Source of the DNA: Elainella sp. Prado103
Lineage (GTDB): Bacteria; Cyanobacteriota; Cyanobacteriia; Elainellales; Elainellaceae
Reading direction: 5' to 3'
Assembly: GCA_025454395.1 (NCBI GenBank)
Contig: JALOOM010000018.1
Span: forward strand, 1 to 49,546
Length of the DNA: 49,546 nucleotides
Every line of letters begins with the position of its first letter. Position 1 is the first letter of the stretch. Position numbers and translations under genes: made by a program. Below, piece after piece: positions 1-7,084 of this stretch. The notes under the pieces are model-generated. The model was not told the origin of the DNA, did not search any database, and saw only the letters and a list, made by a program, of their open reading frames with translations.

Positions 1-356
1 ACTTGCAACACATCGGCATAGGCTGCAATTTCAGCAATTTGTGAGATGGCCATCACCTCGGTAATCACCGGCATCCCCGATCGCTGACGAACCGCAGCCA
101 GGATTTTCAGTCCTTCTAGCCCCAGTCCTTGGAAGTCATAAGGAGAAGTACGGGGTTTGTAAACTCCACCTCGCAAAGCCTGGACTGGAGCCAGCGCTAG
201 CCGACTGGCTACTGCTGCCATTTGAGCGGCGCTTTCTACGGCACAAGGACCACCCACAATCAATAAATCCTTGCCACCGACTGTGACGCGATCGGACAAA
301 TGAATGATGGTTTGATGCTGGGGCTGAGTCTTGAGGGTTAGTTTTGCTTTCTGCAT
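1..356 (-). CDS. aroF: 3-deoxy-7-phosphoheptulonate synthase (DAHP synthase), 5' part only
   Basis: Condenses phosphoenolpyruvate and erythrose-4-phosphate in the first step of the shikimate pathway to Phe, Tyr and Trp. Only the first 118 codons are present; the gene runs off the left edge. The N terminus MQKAKLTLKT is followed by VTVGGKDLLIVGGPCAVES, then RGGVYKPRTSPYDFQGLG and MPVITEVM, the signature of the AroF/AroA-beta type (B. subtilis-like) DAHP synthase with its GGPC, KPRTSP and TEVM motifs. The ATG at 356 is the natural family start; no Shine-Dalgarno site is visible, which is common in cyanobacteria. The leader (about 357-910) holds two aromatic-rich leader ORFs with terminators, so expression is probably attenuated by charged aromatic tRNAs. 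Family assignment is firm; whether the enzyme is also feedback inhibited cannot be seen from this fragment. Confidence 0.93.
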   Translation of the reverse strand, partial: MQKAKLTLKTQPQHQTIIHLSDRVTVGGKDLLIVGGPCAVESAAQMAAVASRLALAPVQALRGGVYKPRTSPYDFQGLGLEGLKILAAVRQRSGMPVITEVMAISQIAEIAAYADVLQ

Positions 357-428
357 GGGATGAATTGGGTAAGGTAAAGAACAAAAAAGGCAAGTCGGGA
401 AGGCAAAGTGGGATCGCGTCCATTAAAA

Positions 429-455
429 AACCCGGTTCCTAGTTGGATCCGGGTT
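429..455 (-). terminator. Intrinsic terminator 2 of the aroF leader (proximal attenuator)
   Basis: On the minus strand AACCCGG (455-449) pairs with CCGGGTT (435-429). The stem continues, after an A-A mismatch, with TCC/GGA around a 5-nt AACTA loop, and a run of six T overlaps and follows the stem. It lies 73 bp upstream of the aroF start and 20 nt after the stop of leader peptide 2. The 5' arm ACCCGGA is also perfectly complementary over 7 nt to TCCGGGT at the end of leader ORF 2 (484-478), so the terminator and an antiterminator are mutually exclusive. Confidence 0.8.
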
Positions 456-475
456 GCATCGTCAAGATGACCATT

Positions 476-535
476 TCACCCGGAAATTGTCTTCCAAAAA
501 TAAAAACCAAAAGGCCAGCGAGTGAAGTGAGTCAT
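476..535 (-). CDS. Aromatic leader peptide 2 (proximal), attenuator of aroF
   Basis: A 19-codon ORF, MTHFTRWPFGFYFWKTISG, ending in TGA at 476-478. Seven of 19 residues are aromatic (four Phe, two Trp, one Tyr), with five of them in the eight codons from 517 to 494 (W-P-F-G-F-Y-F-W). It is the only start in its frame after an upstream TAG. The stop codon lies just before an intrinsic terminator that precedes aroF. Known biology of trp/phe-type leaders suggests a ribosome stalled on Trp/Phe/Tyr codons would leave 478-484 free to pair with the terminator 5' arm and allow read-through, while a ribosome reaching the stop would mask it and permit termination. No Shine-Dalgarno site is visible; translation is inferred from codon content and architecture. 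Confidence 0.75.
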   Translation of the reverse strand: MTHFTRWPFGFYFWKTISG

Positions 536-557
536 GGTCGATAGAGCTTGTAGTAAG

Positions 558-661
558 GTGAACTAGATGGGCTGGGTGAACTAGATGGGCTGGGTGAACT
601 AGATGGGCTGGGTGAACTAGATGGGCTGGGTGAACTAGATGGGCTGGGTGAACTAGATGGT
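558..661. repeat. 18-bp tandem repeat between the two aroF leader units
   Basis: Five perfect copies of GTGAACTAGATGGGCTGG (558-647) plus a sixth copy degenerate at its end. It separates the proximal leader ORF from the distal terminator. It contains stop codons on the minus strand and is not coding. Confidence 0.9.
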
Positions 662-709
662 ACTGGTCGAAGTCGTTATTCAGGAATCATGCTGAAACAG
701 GTTGCCTTC

Positions 710-742
710 AAAAACAAAAACCGCAGATTTGACTCTGCGGTT
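710..742 (-). terminator. Intrinsic terminator 1 of the aroF leader (distal attenuator)
   Basis: On the minus strand a perfect 9-bp stem AACCGCAGA/TCTGCGGTT (719-727 and 734-742) encloses a 6-nt loop and runs into TTTTTGTTTTT (720-710). It starts 26 nt after the stop of leader peptide 1. Bases 737-749, which include part of the 5' arm, can instead pair with 774-786 inside leader ORF 1 over 13 positions (11 Watson-Crick, 2 G-U), giving an antiterminator. Confidence 0.85.
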
Positions 743-768
743 CACCAGGTTCCATCACAAAAATGGAC

Positions 769-825
769 TCACTCCCGGTGAACCACTGTAAAGAACCAAA
801 AGTAAAAAGATGCTTGGAAAGACAT
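769..825 (-). CDS. Aromatic leader peptide 1 (distal), attenuator of aroF
   Basis: An 18-codon ORF, MSFQASFYFWFFTVVHRE, ending in TGA at 769-771. Residues 7-12 are six aromatic residues in a row (F-Y-F-W-F-F), encoded by 807-790. The last codons (ACA GTG GTT CAC CGG) contain the 13-nt segment complementary to the 5' flank of the following terminator. This matches the layout of classical phe/trp leader peptides: control codons, then a segment released by ribosome stalling, then the terminator. No Shine-Dalgarno site is visible. It is independent in sequence from leader peptide 2 but equivalent in design, giving two attenuators in series. Confidence 0.78.
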   Translation of the reverse strand: MSFQASFYFWFFTVVHRE

Positions 826-915
826 AAAAATTCGTCGGAAAACAGAAAAACTGAACTGGGCGAGCTACAGAAAGCTTCTCAAACTTTCTGATTCATTCAT
901 GTTTTGTTACTGCCA

Positions 916-945
916 ACCTTAACAAACAGTCCAGAAATTAGTCAA
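916..945 (-). promoter_or_regulatory. aroF: Candidate promoter of the aroF leader transcript
   Basis: On the minus strand TTGACT (945-940) is followed after 18 nt by TAAGGT (921-916), a TAnnnT-type -10 element. Transcription would begin near 908, about 85 nt before leader ORF 1. A short hairpin (CAGAAAG 868-874 / CTTTCTG 884-890) lies in the resulting 5' leader. This is sequence similarity only. Confidence 0.4.
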
Positions 946-1289
946 CCCCCAAACTAGACTGATCTGAGTGGCACTGTCTCAGTTCTGAGTGGCACTCTCA
1001 GCGAAACCGTCTCAGTAGCATCGCCTCAGTCAGCCCCGCTCAGTCGCCCTGCTCTTCAGTATCAGCCGCTCAGTCAGCCCCGCTCACTAGCACTCTCTGA
1101 TTGAGATGGGGATACTGCCAGGCAATCCCATCAAATTTGATGTCAACCGTCCGATCGTCAACGCTATCGCACCAGGTCTATCCATTCAGCTCTCTGTACA
1201 CCGAGGTAAATTCATGGGTGATACTGAGAATGACATCAACTACGGCATCGGTAATGATACGGAGATTGAAAATCATATTTAAAACGAAA
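946..1289. other. Spacer between the aroF leader promoter and the metF terminator
   Basis: No convincing gene. It holds imperfect repeats built on CAGTCAGCCCCGCTCA and TGAGTGGCACT (about 965-1095). The open frame on the plus strand at 1101-1328 runs through the metF terminator and has no recognisable protein features. Confidence 0.5.
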
Positions 1290-1316
1290 ACCCCCAAACA
1301 GGTTTTGTTTGAGGGC
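1290..1316 (-). terminator. Terminator downstream of metF
   Basis: On the minus strand CCCTCAAAC pairs with GTTTGGGGG (9 bp including one U-G pair) around an AAAACCT loop and is followed by TTTTCGTTTT. It lies about 130 bp after the metF stop codon. Confidence 0.75.
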
Positions 1317-1446
1317 TGGAGTTCCTGAAAATCGTCACTAGCGATAATGATGCCAAGAAGACAAAAAAATTACAAGGGGGGTAAGACCCTTTACTAAAAA
1401 ATGAAGCTAGGATGAAGCGAAACGGAGATTTTATGAAGGATGTATT

Positions 1447-2412
1447 TTAAGGCTCCAGAATGCTGATTCCAGCCCGATCGAGAATTTGTGGAATCAAATC
1501 TTCTCGCTTTACGGCCATGAGATGAACGCCTTGGCAGAGTTGTCGCGCCATCTGGACTTGCTCGGCGGCAATCTGTATGCCCTCATCCAGCGGATTTGCT
1601 GCTCGCTCTAATCGATCGATGATATCTTGCGGAATCTGCACACCAGGGACATTGCGGTTGATAAATTGGGCATTTTTAGCCGACTTTAATAGAAAAATCC
1701 CTGCCAAAATCGGACGATTGCAACCGGCTGCAATCTGGGTCATAAACTTTTCTAGCCGATCAAAATCCGAGACGAGCTGGCTCTGGAAAAACTGAGCACC
1801 GGCTGCTACTTTGCGCTCAAATCGTCGCTGTAGTCCTGACCAACTGCCCGACTGTGGGTCAACTGCTGCCCCAACAAACAGATCGGTTGCCCGATCGGGT
1901 AGGGCTTTATTGTTGAAATCAAATCCCTGATTCATGCGTTCGATCAACCGGAGTAATCGGACGGATTCCAACTCAAAAACGCTGCGTGCTGCTGGATGAT
2001 CGCCAGCCTTGATCGGGTCTCCTGTGAGTGCCAGCACATTCTGAATTCCCAACGCTTGGGCTCCCATCAAATCAGCCTGTAACCCAATACTGTTGCGATC
2101 ACGGCAGGCCATTTGACAAATGGGTTCCAGTCCTTGCTGGCGGAGTAGCACGGAAGCTGCCAAAGACGACATCCGCAATACGGCCCGACTCCCATCCGTG
2201 ATATTAATGGCATGAACCCGCCCCCGCAAAAGACTTGCCATCTGGATCATGTGGCTCGGATCACCACCTTTGGGAGGCATCACTTCAGCAGTGATCAAAA
2301 ATTTACCAGATTGAACGGCTTGCCGAAATGGAAACGGGGCTGAACCGGAAGCGGATGCCATAAACGCAGAAGCAGAAGTGAGAGCAAGATTTGGAGCAGA
2401 AACACTGGTCAT
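1447..2412 (-). CDS. metF: Methylenetetrahydrofolate reductase family protein
   Basis: Reduces 5,10-methylenetetrahydrofolate to 5-methyltetrahydrofolate, the methyl donor for methionine synthesis; cytosolic FAD enzyme with a TIM barrel. The 321-residue product contains FLITAEVMPPKGGDPSHM near residue 38 (family N-terminal motif with catalytic Glu), INITDGSRAVLRMSS, LALTGD with the following aspartate, and FFQSQLVSD, all typical of MTHFR. The first 30 or so residues are low-complexity Ser/Ala and not conserved in kind; Met18 is a possible alternative start. It is a single gene followed by its own terminator at 1290-1316. The length fits the short bacterial/cyanobacterial MetF form without a C-terminal regulatory domain. 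Confidence 0.88.
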   Translation of the reverse strand: MTSVSAPNLALTSASAFMASASGSAPFPFRQAVQSGKFLITAEVMPPKGGDPSHMIQMASLLRGRVHAINITDGSRAVLRMSSLAASVLLRQQGLEPICQMACRDRNSIGLQADLMGAQALGIQNVLALTGDPIKAGDHPAARSVFELESVRLLRLIERMNQGFDFNNKALPDRATDLFVGAAVDPQSGSWSGLQRRFERKVAAGAQFFQSQLVSDFDRLEKFMTQIAAGCNRPILAGIFLLKSAKNAQFINRNVPGVQIPQDIIDRLERAANPLDEGIQIAAEQVQMARQLCQGVHLMAVKREDLIPQILDRAGISILEP

Positions 2413-2686
2413 GAGATATCAAGATTTGGAATAAAAAAGCAAAGAAACGATAAAGAAATGGTGCAAGTGAAATGGGTTGAGAGGCAGAGACGAAAGGGCT
2501 AAAGTAGTGGTGGAAAAACCGTGAAACTGGGAACAATGCGCAATGCACGGGTTGCTTGATTCGTATTCTATCTTTATATTTTTTTCACAAACTATTCGCT
2601 AAAGAGAATGCCGATAGTTGGGCGATCGATTCCAGTCGATCGCACCCTGAAAATATCCTGTAATGGGCTCAATCGCTGGGATAAAG

Positions 2687-3040
2687 ATGAAACACATTAC
2701 ACTTGACACACTGCCTGAAGAACCAGTTTCCCACAATCCTGCCATTAAGAAAAAGGTGATGCTGCGGTTAGGGGATCTGCCCTATCTAACCAATTTTGCT
2801 CAGGCCCGGTTTGCATCCGGTCAGATTGCTCAGGCTCATACCCATGCGGATATGTCTGAAGTCTTTTTTGTGGAAGCAGGGATGGGGTTGATTACCATTG
2901 ACGGGCAATCCTACCCGCTCAGCCCTGGGGTTTGCATTGCAGTTGAAGCAGGCGAATCTCATCAAGTTTGCAACACTGGCACGGAAGATCTGGTGTTAAC
3001 TTACTTTGGGTTGCGCGCTCCAGTGGGTGAGCAGATCTGA
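2687..3040 (+). CDS. Small cupin-domain protein
   Basis: A 117-residue single-domain cupin. HTHADMSEVFFVEAG supplies two His and one Glu of cupin motif 1, followed by GLITIDGQSYPLSPGVCIAVEAGESHQVCN, with the motif 2 His in GESHQV. Such small cupins bind a metal and act as isomerases, dioxygenases or sugar-binding proteins; the substrate cannot be told from sequence. The start chosen is the ATG at 2687, giving MKHITLDTLPEE, preceded by a GGGATAAAG stretch; an in-frame ATG at 2663 would add eight residues. It stands alone, divergent from metF. Confidence 0.75.
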   Translation: MKHITLDTLPEEPVSHNPAIKKKVMLRLGDLPYLTNFAQARFASGQIAQAHTHADMSEVFFVEAGMGLITIDGQSYPLSPGVCIAVEAGESHQVCNTGTEDLVLTYFGLRAPVGEQI

Positions 3041-3194
3041 GCGGGTCTGAGCAGGTCTGGACAGGGCAGAGAGTCAGCAATGATAGTCGAGTAGGAGAAT
3101 GCAGTGGCAAAAGTGCAGCGGCTGAAATGAGCGGACAACGAGGTATCACCAAGTTGGTAGTCCTATGGTTCGATTGGGCACTCTGACAGTGTAG

Positions 3195-3250
3195 CGATCG
3201 GGCAATACCACGATCGGGCAATACCACGATCGGGCAATACCACGATCGGG
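3195..3250. repeat. 16-bp tandem repeat, 3.5 copies
   Basis: Copies of CGATCGGGCAATACCA at 3195-3210, 3211-3226 and 3227-3242, with a half copy after. Intergenic. Confidence 0.9.
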
Positions 3251-3311
3251 CTTCCCATGCAGTTGAGGCTACAGCCGAGATTACAGTCGAGGCTACCGTT
3301 GCAGCTTACTG

Positions 3312-3971
3312 TTGAGGCTAATGCGGTTTAGCAATCAGCCCATCAAGTCAGATGCCTGCCATTCCGGTACTTTACTTATGCTCAAGCAGATGCGATGTAG
3401 AAGCCGAGGATCGATCCAAGCACTCTTGTTGCCTGGATGGCTCAGCTTATGGGGAATTGTGGGTTGGATCATGACTCCACCCAATGCAGTGGCTTATGAG
3501 GGATATGGTGGTGGCTTGCAGGGAGCGGATCGATCCGATCGATCGAGGTCAAAGCATGAGCCGCCGGACGAATTTCAACCGGGTACGCTGGGAGTCTGCC
3601 ACCTTCACAATCTGGCTGGTTATCTGGCAATTGATGGAGCAGGAAGGGTGGTGCCTTTGAGTCAATATTGTCAGCAGCAGCGAAACTGGGTCTGGCACCA
3701 TGAAGACGATTTTTGGGAAGCCTTTCGAGATGTGGCTTCTGTGGAAGTCCTGTCTTACACTCAAACCCTCGATCGCCATCGGGTCGAATTCTACGCCCAG
3801 TCTATTTGTAGCTTCTTAAGTCATGGCAATCCTGAACAGCCTAATTCCCGCTCCAATGCTCCGCAAATGCTTCGGCAAATCCAGTCTGATCAGCAGTTGC
3901 CCTCTGAATTTGAACGAGCTGTAACCTATGCGGCAACGAAAACCTATTGCCCGCAGCATCGCATGGATTAG
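3312..3971 (+). CDS. Secreted hypothetical protein, DUF732-like C terminus
   Basis: Up to 219 residues. A hydrophobic segment (ALLLPGWLSLWGIVGWIM, about residues 37-54) followed by NAVAYEG looks like a signal peptide. For a normal signal peptide the start would be nearer 3378 (MLKQMRCRS) or 3390 (MRCRSRG) than 3312. The mature part has Cys residues in GVCHLHNLAGYL, QYCQQQ, SICSFLSHG and TYCPQH. The spacing of the last two, with AVTYAATKTYCPQ at the end, resembles DUF732 proteins, whose function is unknown. No operon partner. The weakest point is the start codon. Confidence 0.55.
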   Translation: MRLMRFSNQPIKSDACHSGTLLMLKQMRCRSRGSIQALLLPGWLSLWGIVGWIMTPPNAVAYEGYGGGLQGADRSDRSRSKHEPPDEFQPGTLGVCHLHNLAGYLAIDGAGRVVPLSQYCQQQRNWVWHHEDDFWEAFRDVASVEVLSYTQTLDRHRVEFYAQSICSFLSHGNPEQPNSRSNAPQMLRQIQSDQQLPSEFERAVTYAATKTYCPQHRMD

Positions 3972-3997
3972 CAAGCATCGAAGTGGTGAAAACCGAG

Positions 3998-4075
3998 TTG
4001 ACTCAAACTATTGACTCTAACCATTGACTTAAACTATCGACTCAAACCATTGACTCAAACCATTGACTCAAACTA
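3998..4075. repeat. 13-bp tandem repeat, six copies, overlapping the 3' end of the Crp-family gene
   Basis: Six consecutive units of TTGACTCAAACYA with a few substitutions, 3998-4010 through 4063-4075. The last unit supplies the stop codon (TCA at 4068-4070) and final Leu/Val codons of the minus-strand regulator gene. Confidence 0.9.
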
Positions 4076-4769
4076 AGGTTCGCTCCAATGCCGTCACATC
4101 TGGGATACAAAGGATATCTCGATCGCGCTGAATCAGTCCTTTTTTTTCCAGTTTGCTCAGAACGCGAGTCACTGTTTCGCGAGCCAAACCGCTAAGGCTA
4201 CTCAGCTCCCGATGAGGCAAATTGGGGATTTCAATGCCTTGCCCACCTGGCTTACCTTGCCCATCTGCCAGGAATAACAAAATATCTGCGACCCGGGAGA
4301 CGCTATCGGACTCGCGCAACCGCAGCCGACGATTAACCTGCCGCAAGCGCCGGGCCATGAGCTGGGATAAACGGATACCTGATTGGGGCTCAGTGTTCAG
4401 CAATTGCACGAAGTCTTGAGCAGGCATGTTACCAATGATAGTGGGTACCAGCGTGATGACATCCGTTGAGCGGGGCACCTCGTCGAGCGCGGCCATTTCA
4501 CCAAATAACTCACCCTTGCCAAGGATATTTAGGGTTACCTCTTTGCCGTCTAGGTTATAGGTACGAATTTTGACCCAACCATCTAGAATGAAATAAACCG
4601 AGCTGCCCCAATCGTTTTCCAATAGCAGCACCTGATTGGGAGGATGGTTACGTACCACCACATGAGACAACGCAGATTCCACGCTTGCTTCTGGCAAGCC
4701 TTTAAAGAAGGGGTTTGAGCGAATTAAGGAAGCATCTCGCGTCTCGCGAGCAGGATAGCGATCGTGCAT
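4068..4769 (-). CDS. Crp/Fnr-family transcription regulator
   Basis: A 233-residue protein with an N-terminal cyclic-nucleotide-binding-like domain and a C-terminal winged helix. The effector domain shows VYFILDGWVKIRTYNLDGKEVTLNILGKGELFGEMAALDEVPRSTDV, near the GELxGExA...RS phosphate-cassette pattern. The HTH is LPHRELSSLSGLARETVTRVLSKLEKKGLI (about residues 186-215). No Cys cluster of the Fnr type is present, so it is not an iron-sulphur sensor. It differs from NtcA in its recognition helix (ARETVTRVL) and is best called a Crp-type regulator, perhaps cAMP- or ligand-responsive. Its 3' end runs into a 13-bp tandem repeat. Targets are unknown. Confidence 0.85.
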   Translation of the reverse strand: MHDRYPARETRDASLIRSNPFFKGLPEASVESALSHVVVRNHPPNQVLLLENDWGSSVYFILDGWVKIRTYNLDGKEVTLNILGKGELFGEMAALDEVPRSTDVITLVPTIIGNMPAQDFVQLLNTEPQSGIRLSQLMARRLRQVNRRLRLRESDSVSRVADILLFLADGQGKPGGQGIEIPNLPHRELSSLSGLARETVTRVLSKLEKKGLIQRDRDILCIPDVTALERTLV

Positions 4770-5089
4770 GGGGTCACGTCACCCAATCGAAAGGGGCTGA
4801 GCAAATAGCTGACTGAGCGGTTGGTGCGGGCAAATAGTTTCGCCAGAAAGTGAGGGTCATTCTAGCGTAACTGATTTTTTCGCGGCTAGACAAATTCAAC
4901 CCAAGATGCACTGATTTAGAACCCACAGGCATCTGTCAGGCGACAACCGTTCAACTCACAGCCATCATAGCCTAGAGTCTGAGTTTTCGTTCAAATGTAT
5001 TTACTCGCTTCTAGGCAGCTAAGGCGAAATAGGGAGTGAAGATGAGACTTCACAACATCGCCCTAGGAACGTAAAACCTGAAGTGGCTC
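4770..5089. other. Intergenic region upstream of the Crp-family gene
   Basis: 320 bp. No ORF or repeat of note; it probably carries the promoter of the Crp-family gene and the 3' end of the pentapeptide-repeat gene transcript. Confidence 0.4.
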
Positions 5090-5518
5090 TCAGTCGCCAC
5101 CGACGCTAATGCCGGTTCCATAAATATTGGCACCTGTCAAGGTAATGTTTTGCATGGTCGCGCCTGACACATCCACATGGTAAAGCTGGGCATAGCTCAA
5201 GTTGATGCCGCTCAAATTTGCATCACTCAGGCTGGCATTGGTCAAGTAAGCTCCCGTAAGATTGGCCCCTTCCAGGTTGGCTCCTGTCAGGTCAGCCCCT
5301 TCTAAATTGGCCTCGCTCAAATTGGCCTGACGTAGATCTGCACCTCGCAAATCAGCCCCGATCAAATGCTGTTGACTGAGATCTGCATGGCTTAAGTCAC
5401 ACCCAGCACAGGCTCGGGTTTCCAACAGTTGCTGTATGGCTGCTTGATCAGCACGAACTGGCGCAGACCACAACAGGGTAGGTAGAAGTGTAATTGCTGC
5501 GAATGTAAGAATCTTCAT
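5090..5518 (-). CDS. Secreted pentapeptide-repeat protein
   Basis: 142 residues. MKILTFAAITLLPTLLWSAPVRADQ is a clear signal peptide, so the protein is exported to periplasm or thylakoid lumen. It continues with LLETRACAGCDLSHADLS, a CxxC-containing motif common at the head of cyanobacterial pentapeptide proteins. About 14 A(D/N)LxG-type repeats follow (GADLRGADLRQANLSEANL...), predicting a right-handed quadrilateral beta-helix. Such proteins are binding or scaffold proteins; no partner is known. The start at 5518 is preferred over 5572 because AGGGAGGATAACG gives a good Shine-Dalgarno site and it opens the signal peptide. Confidence 0.85.
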   Translation of the reverse strand: MKILTFAAITLLPTLLWSAPVRADQAAIQQLLETRACAGCDLSHADLSQQHLIGADLRGADLRQANLSEANLEGADLTGANLEGANLTGAYLTNASLSDANLSGINLSYAQLYHVDVSGATMQNITLTGANIYGTGISVGGD

Positions 5519-6168
5519 CGTTATCCTCCCTGAATATTCAGTTCTGTCGATGCAGTCGGCTTGCCTGAGCATAACTACACTGGGTTATGCCGCAATTCCA
5601 GAAAGGAAGACTAGAAACAGATAACTCAGGAACCCAAGCCTTGAACAAGTTGTACTTGCCTGTCTCCAACGCTCTATTCCTCTAGCCTCTATTCCTCTGT
5701 TCTCTACGCCTGTTCTCTACGCCTCTAGCCTCTAGCCCTTCTAGCGCTGAACTCAGAAAGCGACTAAAGCAAGCGACTAAAGCAAGCAACTAAAGCCAAT
5801 CTCCTAGCGATGAGATTTCCGATCGCGAGATGATGTATTGCTAGCTGATGTTCAGTTGAATCAGCCTGGTTCGGTCAGAGCTGTTTGGATCAGCTTGGTC
5901 GAGAGTTTGACCTGGAGCTTGACCGGGATCAGTGCGGTTGGGTCAGCCCAGACGGAATCAATTCAGCAAAACTGGATCAATTTGGTCATCTATGCGGCAA
6001 TGCCTGACTGCATCTATTTCCTACCTGTAAGCTTAGAACGATCGCCCTCAAGCCACATCCCTCAGCAGAAGGAATGACAAAATTCTTATTGCGGAGTAAC
6101 AGAGTGTGACAGATCGGGTCAGTTGCCAAGTCAGCCTATTCGATTGGTTAGAATACTTACCCGATCGG
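5519..6168. other. 650-bp intergenic region with short repeats
   Basis: No supported gene. It contains CCTCTAG/CTCTACGCC reiterations (5675-5740), three copies of a 13-bp unit GCGACTAAAGCAA (5760-5798), and a stretch of degenerate GATCAGnnTGGTC words (5855-5970). The plus-strand open frame 5838-6077 runs through these and has no protein-like features. Confidence 0.5.
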
Positions 6169-7038
6169 CTAACTGGGTGAATAGGTTGATGCGGAAAGCA
6201 CTGCCGCCTGGATTTGAGGGAGTAAGGCCTCTAGATAGCCGGGCCAGCCAATTAAGATCGGCTGTTGATGAGCCAGAGTCTGCAAATTCATTCGATCAGG
6301 CGTAAAGCGTAGCGGTTCTCCAGACAAGTCGCAGCACATTAGTCCAGCCGCTTGAGCGATCGCCAGAGGGCCAGTTGTATCCCAGAGCTTGACGCGACCA
6401 TTCAAATAAATGTAGAGACCCGCTTGCCCAGTCAATACCTGCATCACCTTTAACCCAAAGCTACCAACACAGTCAAACCGAGCTGCCGGAATATGCTGCT
6501 GGATGGCGGAACCAAACCGCTTCTGGTCTTTGTGACCCAGTAGAATCGGACAAAACTGTTCTGAAGGGGGGGCAGGGGTTTGGGGCTGGAGCGGTTGGGG
6601 TGGATGATCGCCGATTTTTTCAAAGATGCCAAATTCTGACCCGCCAAAATAAAGGTGATCGAACATGGGAGCATAGATCCAGCCTGCGATCGGCTGATGC
6701 TGTACCAGTAAGCCAGCCATCAAGGCATAATAGTGAGCACCCTGGATAAAGTCATCGGTACCATCCAAGGGATCGATCAGCCAAAGCCGGGTGGCATCGC
6801 TGAGAAACGCCTGCCAAGAATCAGAATTTTCCTCTGTGATTACTCGATCGGCTGGAAAGAGTGTCGTGAACTGTTCGGTCAACTGTTGATCTAACGCCCG
6901 ATCGACATCGGTGACGTAATCCTGTCTGCCTTTTTCATAGACTTGAAAAGATTGCTGAGCTAATTGGGGCACGCTCTGACCACAGCTACGCATCAGTTGC
7001 GTAATGGCATCAAATTCAGAATTAGACAGGTAATGCAT
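6169..7038 (-). CDS. Inositol-monophosphatase-family phosphatase (CysQ/3'(2'),5'-bisphosphate nucleotidase-like)
   Basis: A 289-residue Mg2+/Li+-sensitive phosphatase fold. The metal-binding motifs are present: VITEEN (about residue 67), WLIDPLDGTDDFIQG (about 85-99) and LWDTTGPLAIAQAAG (about 218-232). The family includes inositol-1-phosphatase, fructose-1,6-bisphosphatase and PAP phosphatase. The moderate length and DDF after the DPLDGT motif fit a CysQ-like PAP phosphatase or general IMPase, but the substrate is not fixed by sequence. The gene lies 46 bp downstream of the amidase gene on the same strand and could be co-transcribed with it. Confidence 0.82.
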   Translation of the reverse strand: MHYLSNSEFDAITQLMRSCGQSVPQLAQQSFQVYEKGRQDYVTDVDRALDQQLTEQFTTLFPADRVITEENSDSWQAFLSDATRLWLIDPLDGTDDFIQGAHYYALMAGLLVQHQPIAGWIYAPMFDHLYFGGSEFGIFEKIGDHPPQPLQPQTPAPPSEQFCPILLGHKDQKRFGSAIQQHIPAARFDCVGSFGLKVMQVLTGQAGLYIYLNGRVKLWDTTGPLAIAQAAGLMCCDLSGEPLRFTPDRMNLQTLAHQQPILIGWPGYLEALLPQIQAAVLSASTYSPS

Positions 7039-7084
7039 AGCAAATCCACGGCACCGGAATTAGAAAAGCTTAGAAATTCTCGAC

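Noticed and set aside
136-423. 95-codon open frame over the aroF 5' end
   Set aside because: It overlaps the DAHP synthase start in another frame and has no protein character.
1101-1328. 75-codon plus-strand open frame
   Set aside because: It runs through the metF terminator on the other strand and lacks a ribosome site or recognisable sequence.
5838-6077. 79-codon plus-strand open frame
   Set aside because: Composed of degenerate GATCAG/TGGTC repeats; no family resemblance.
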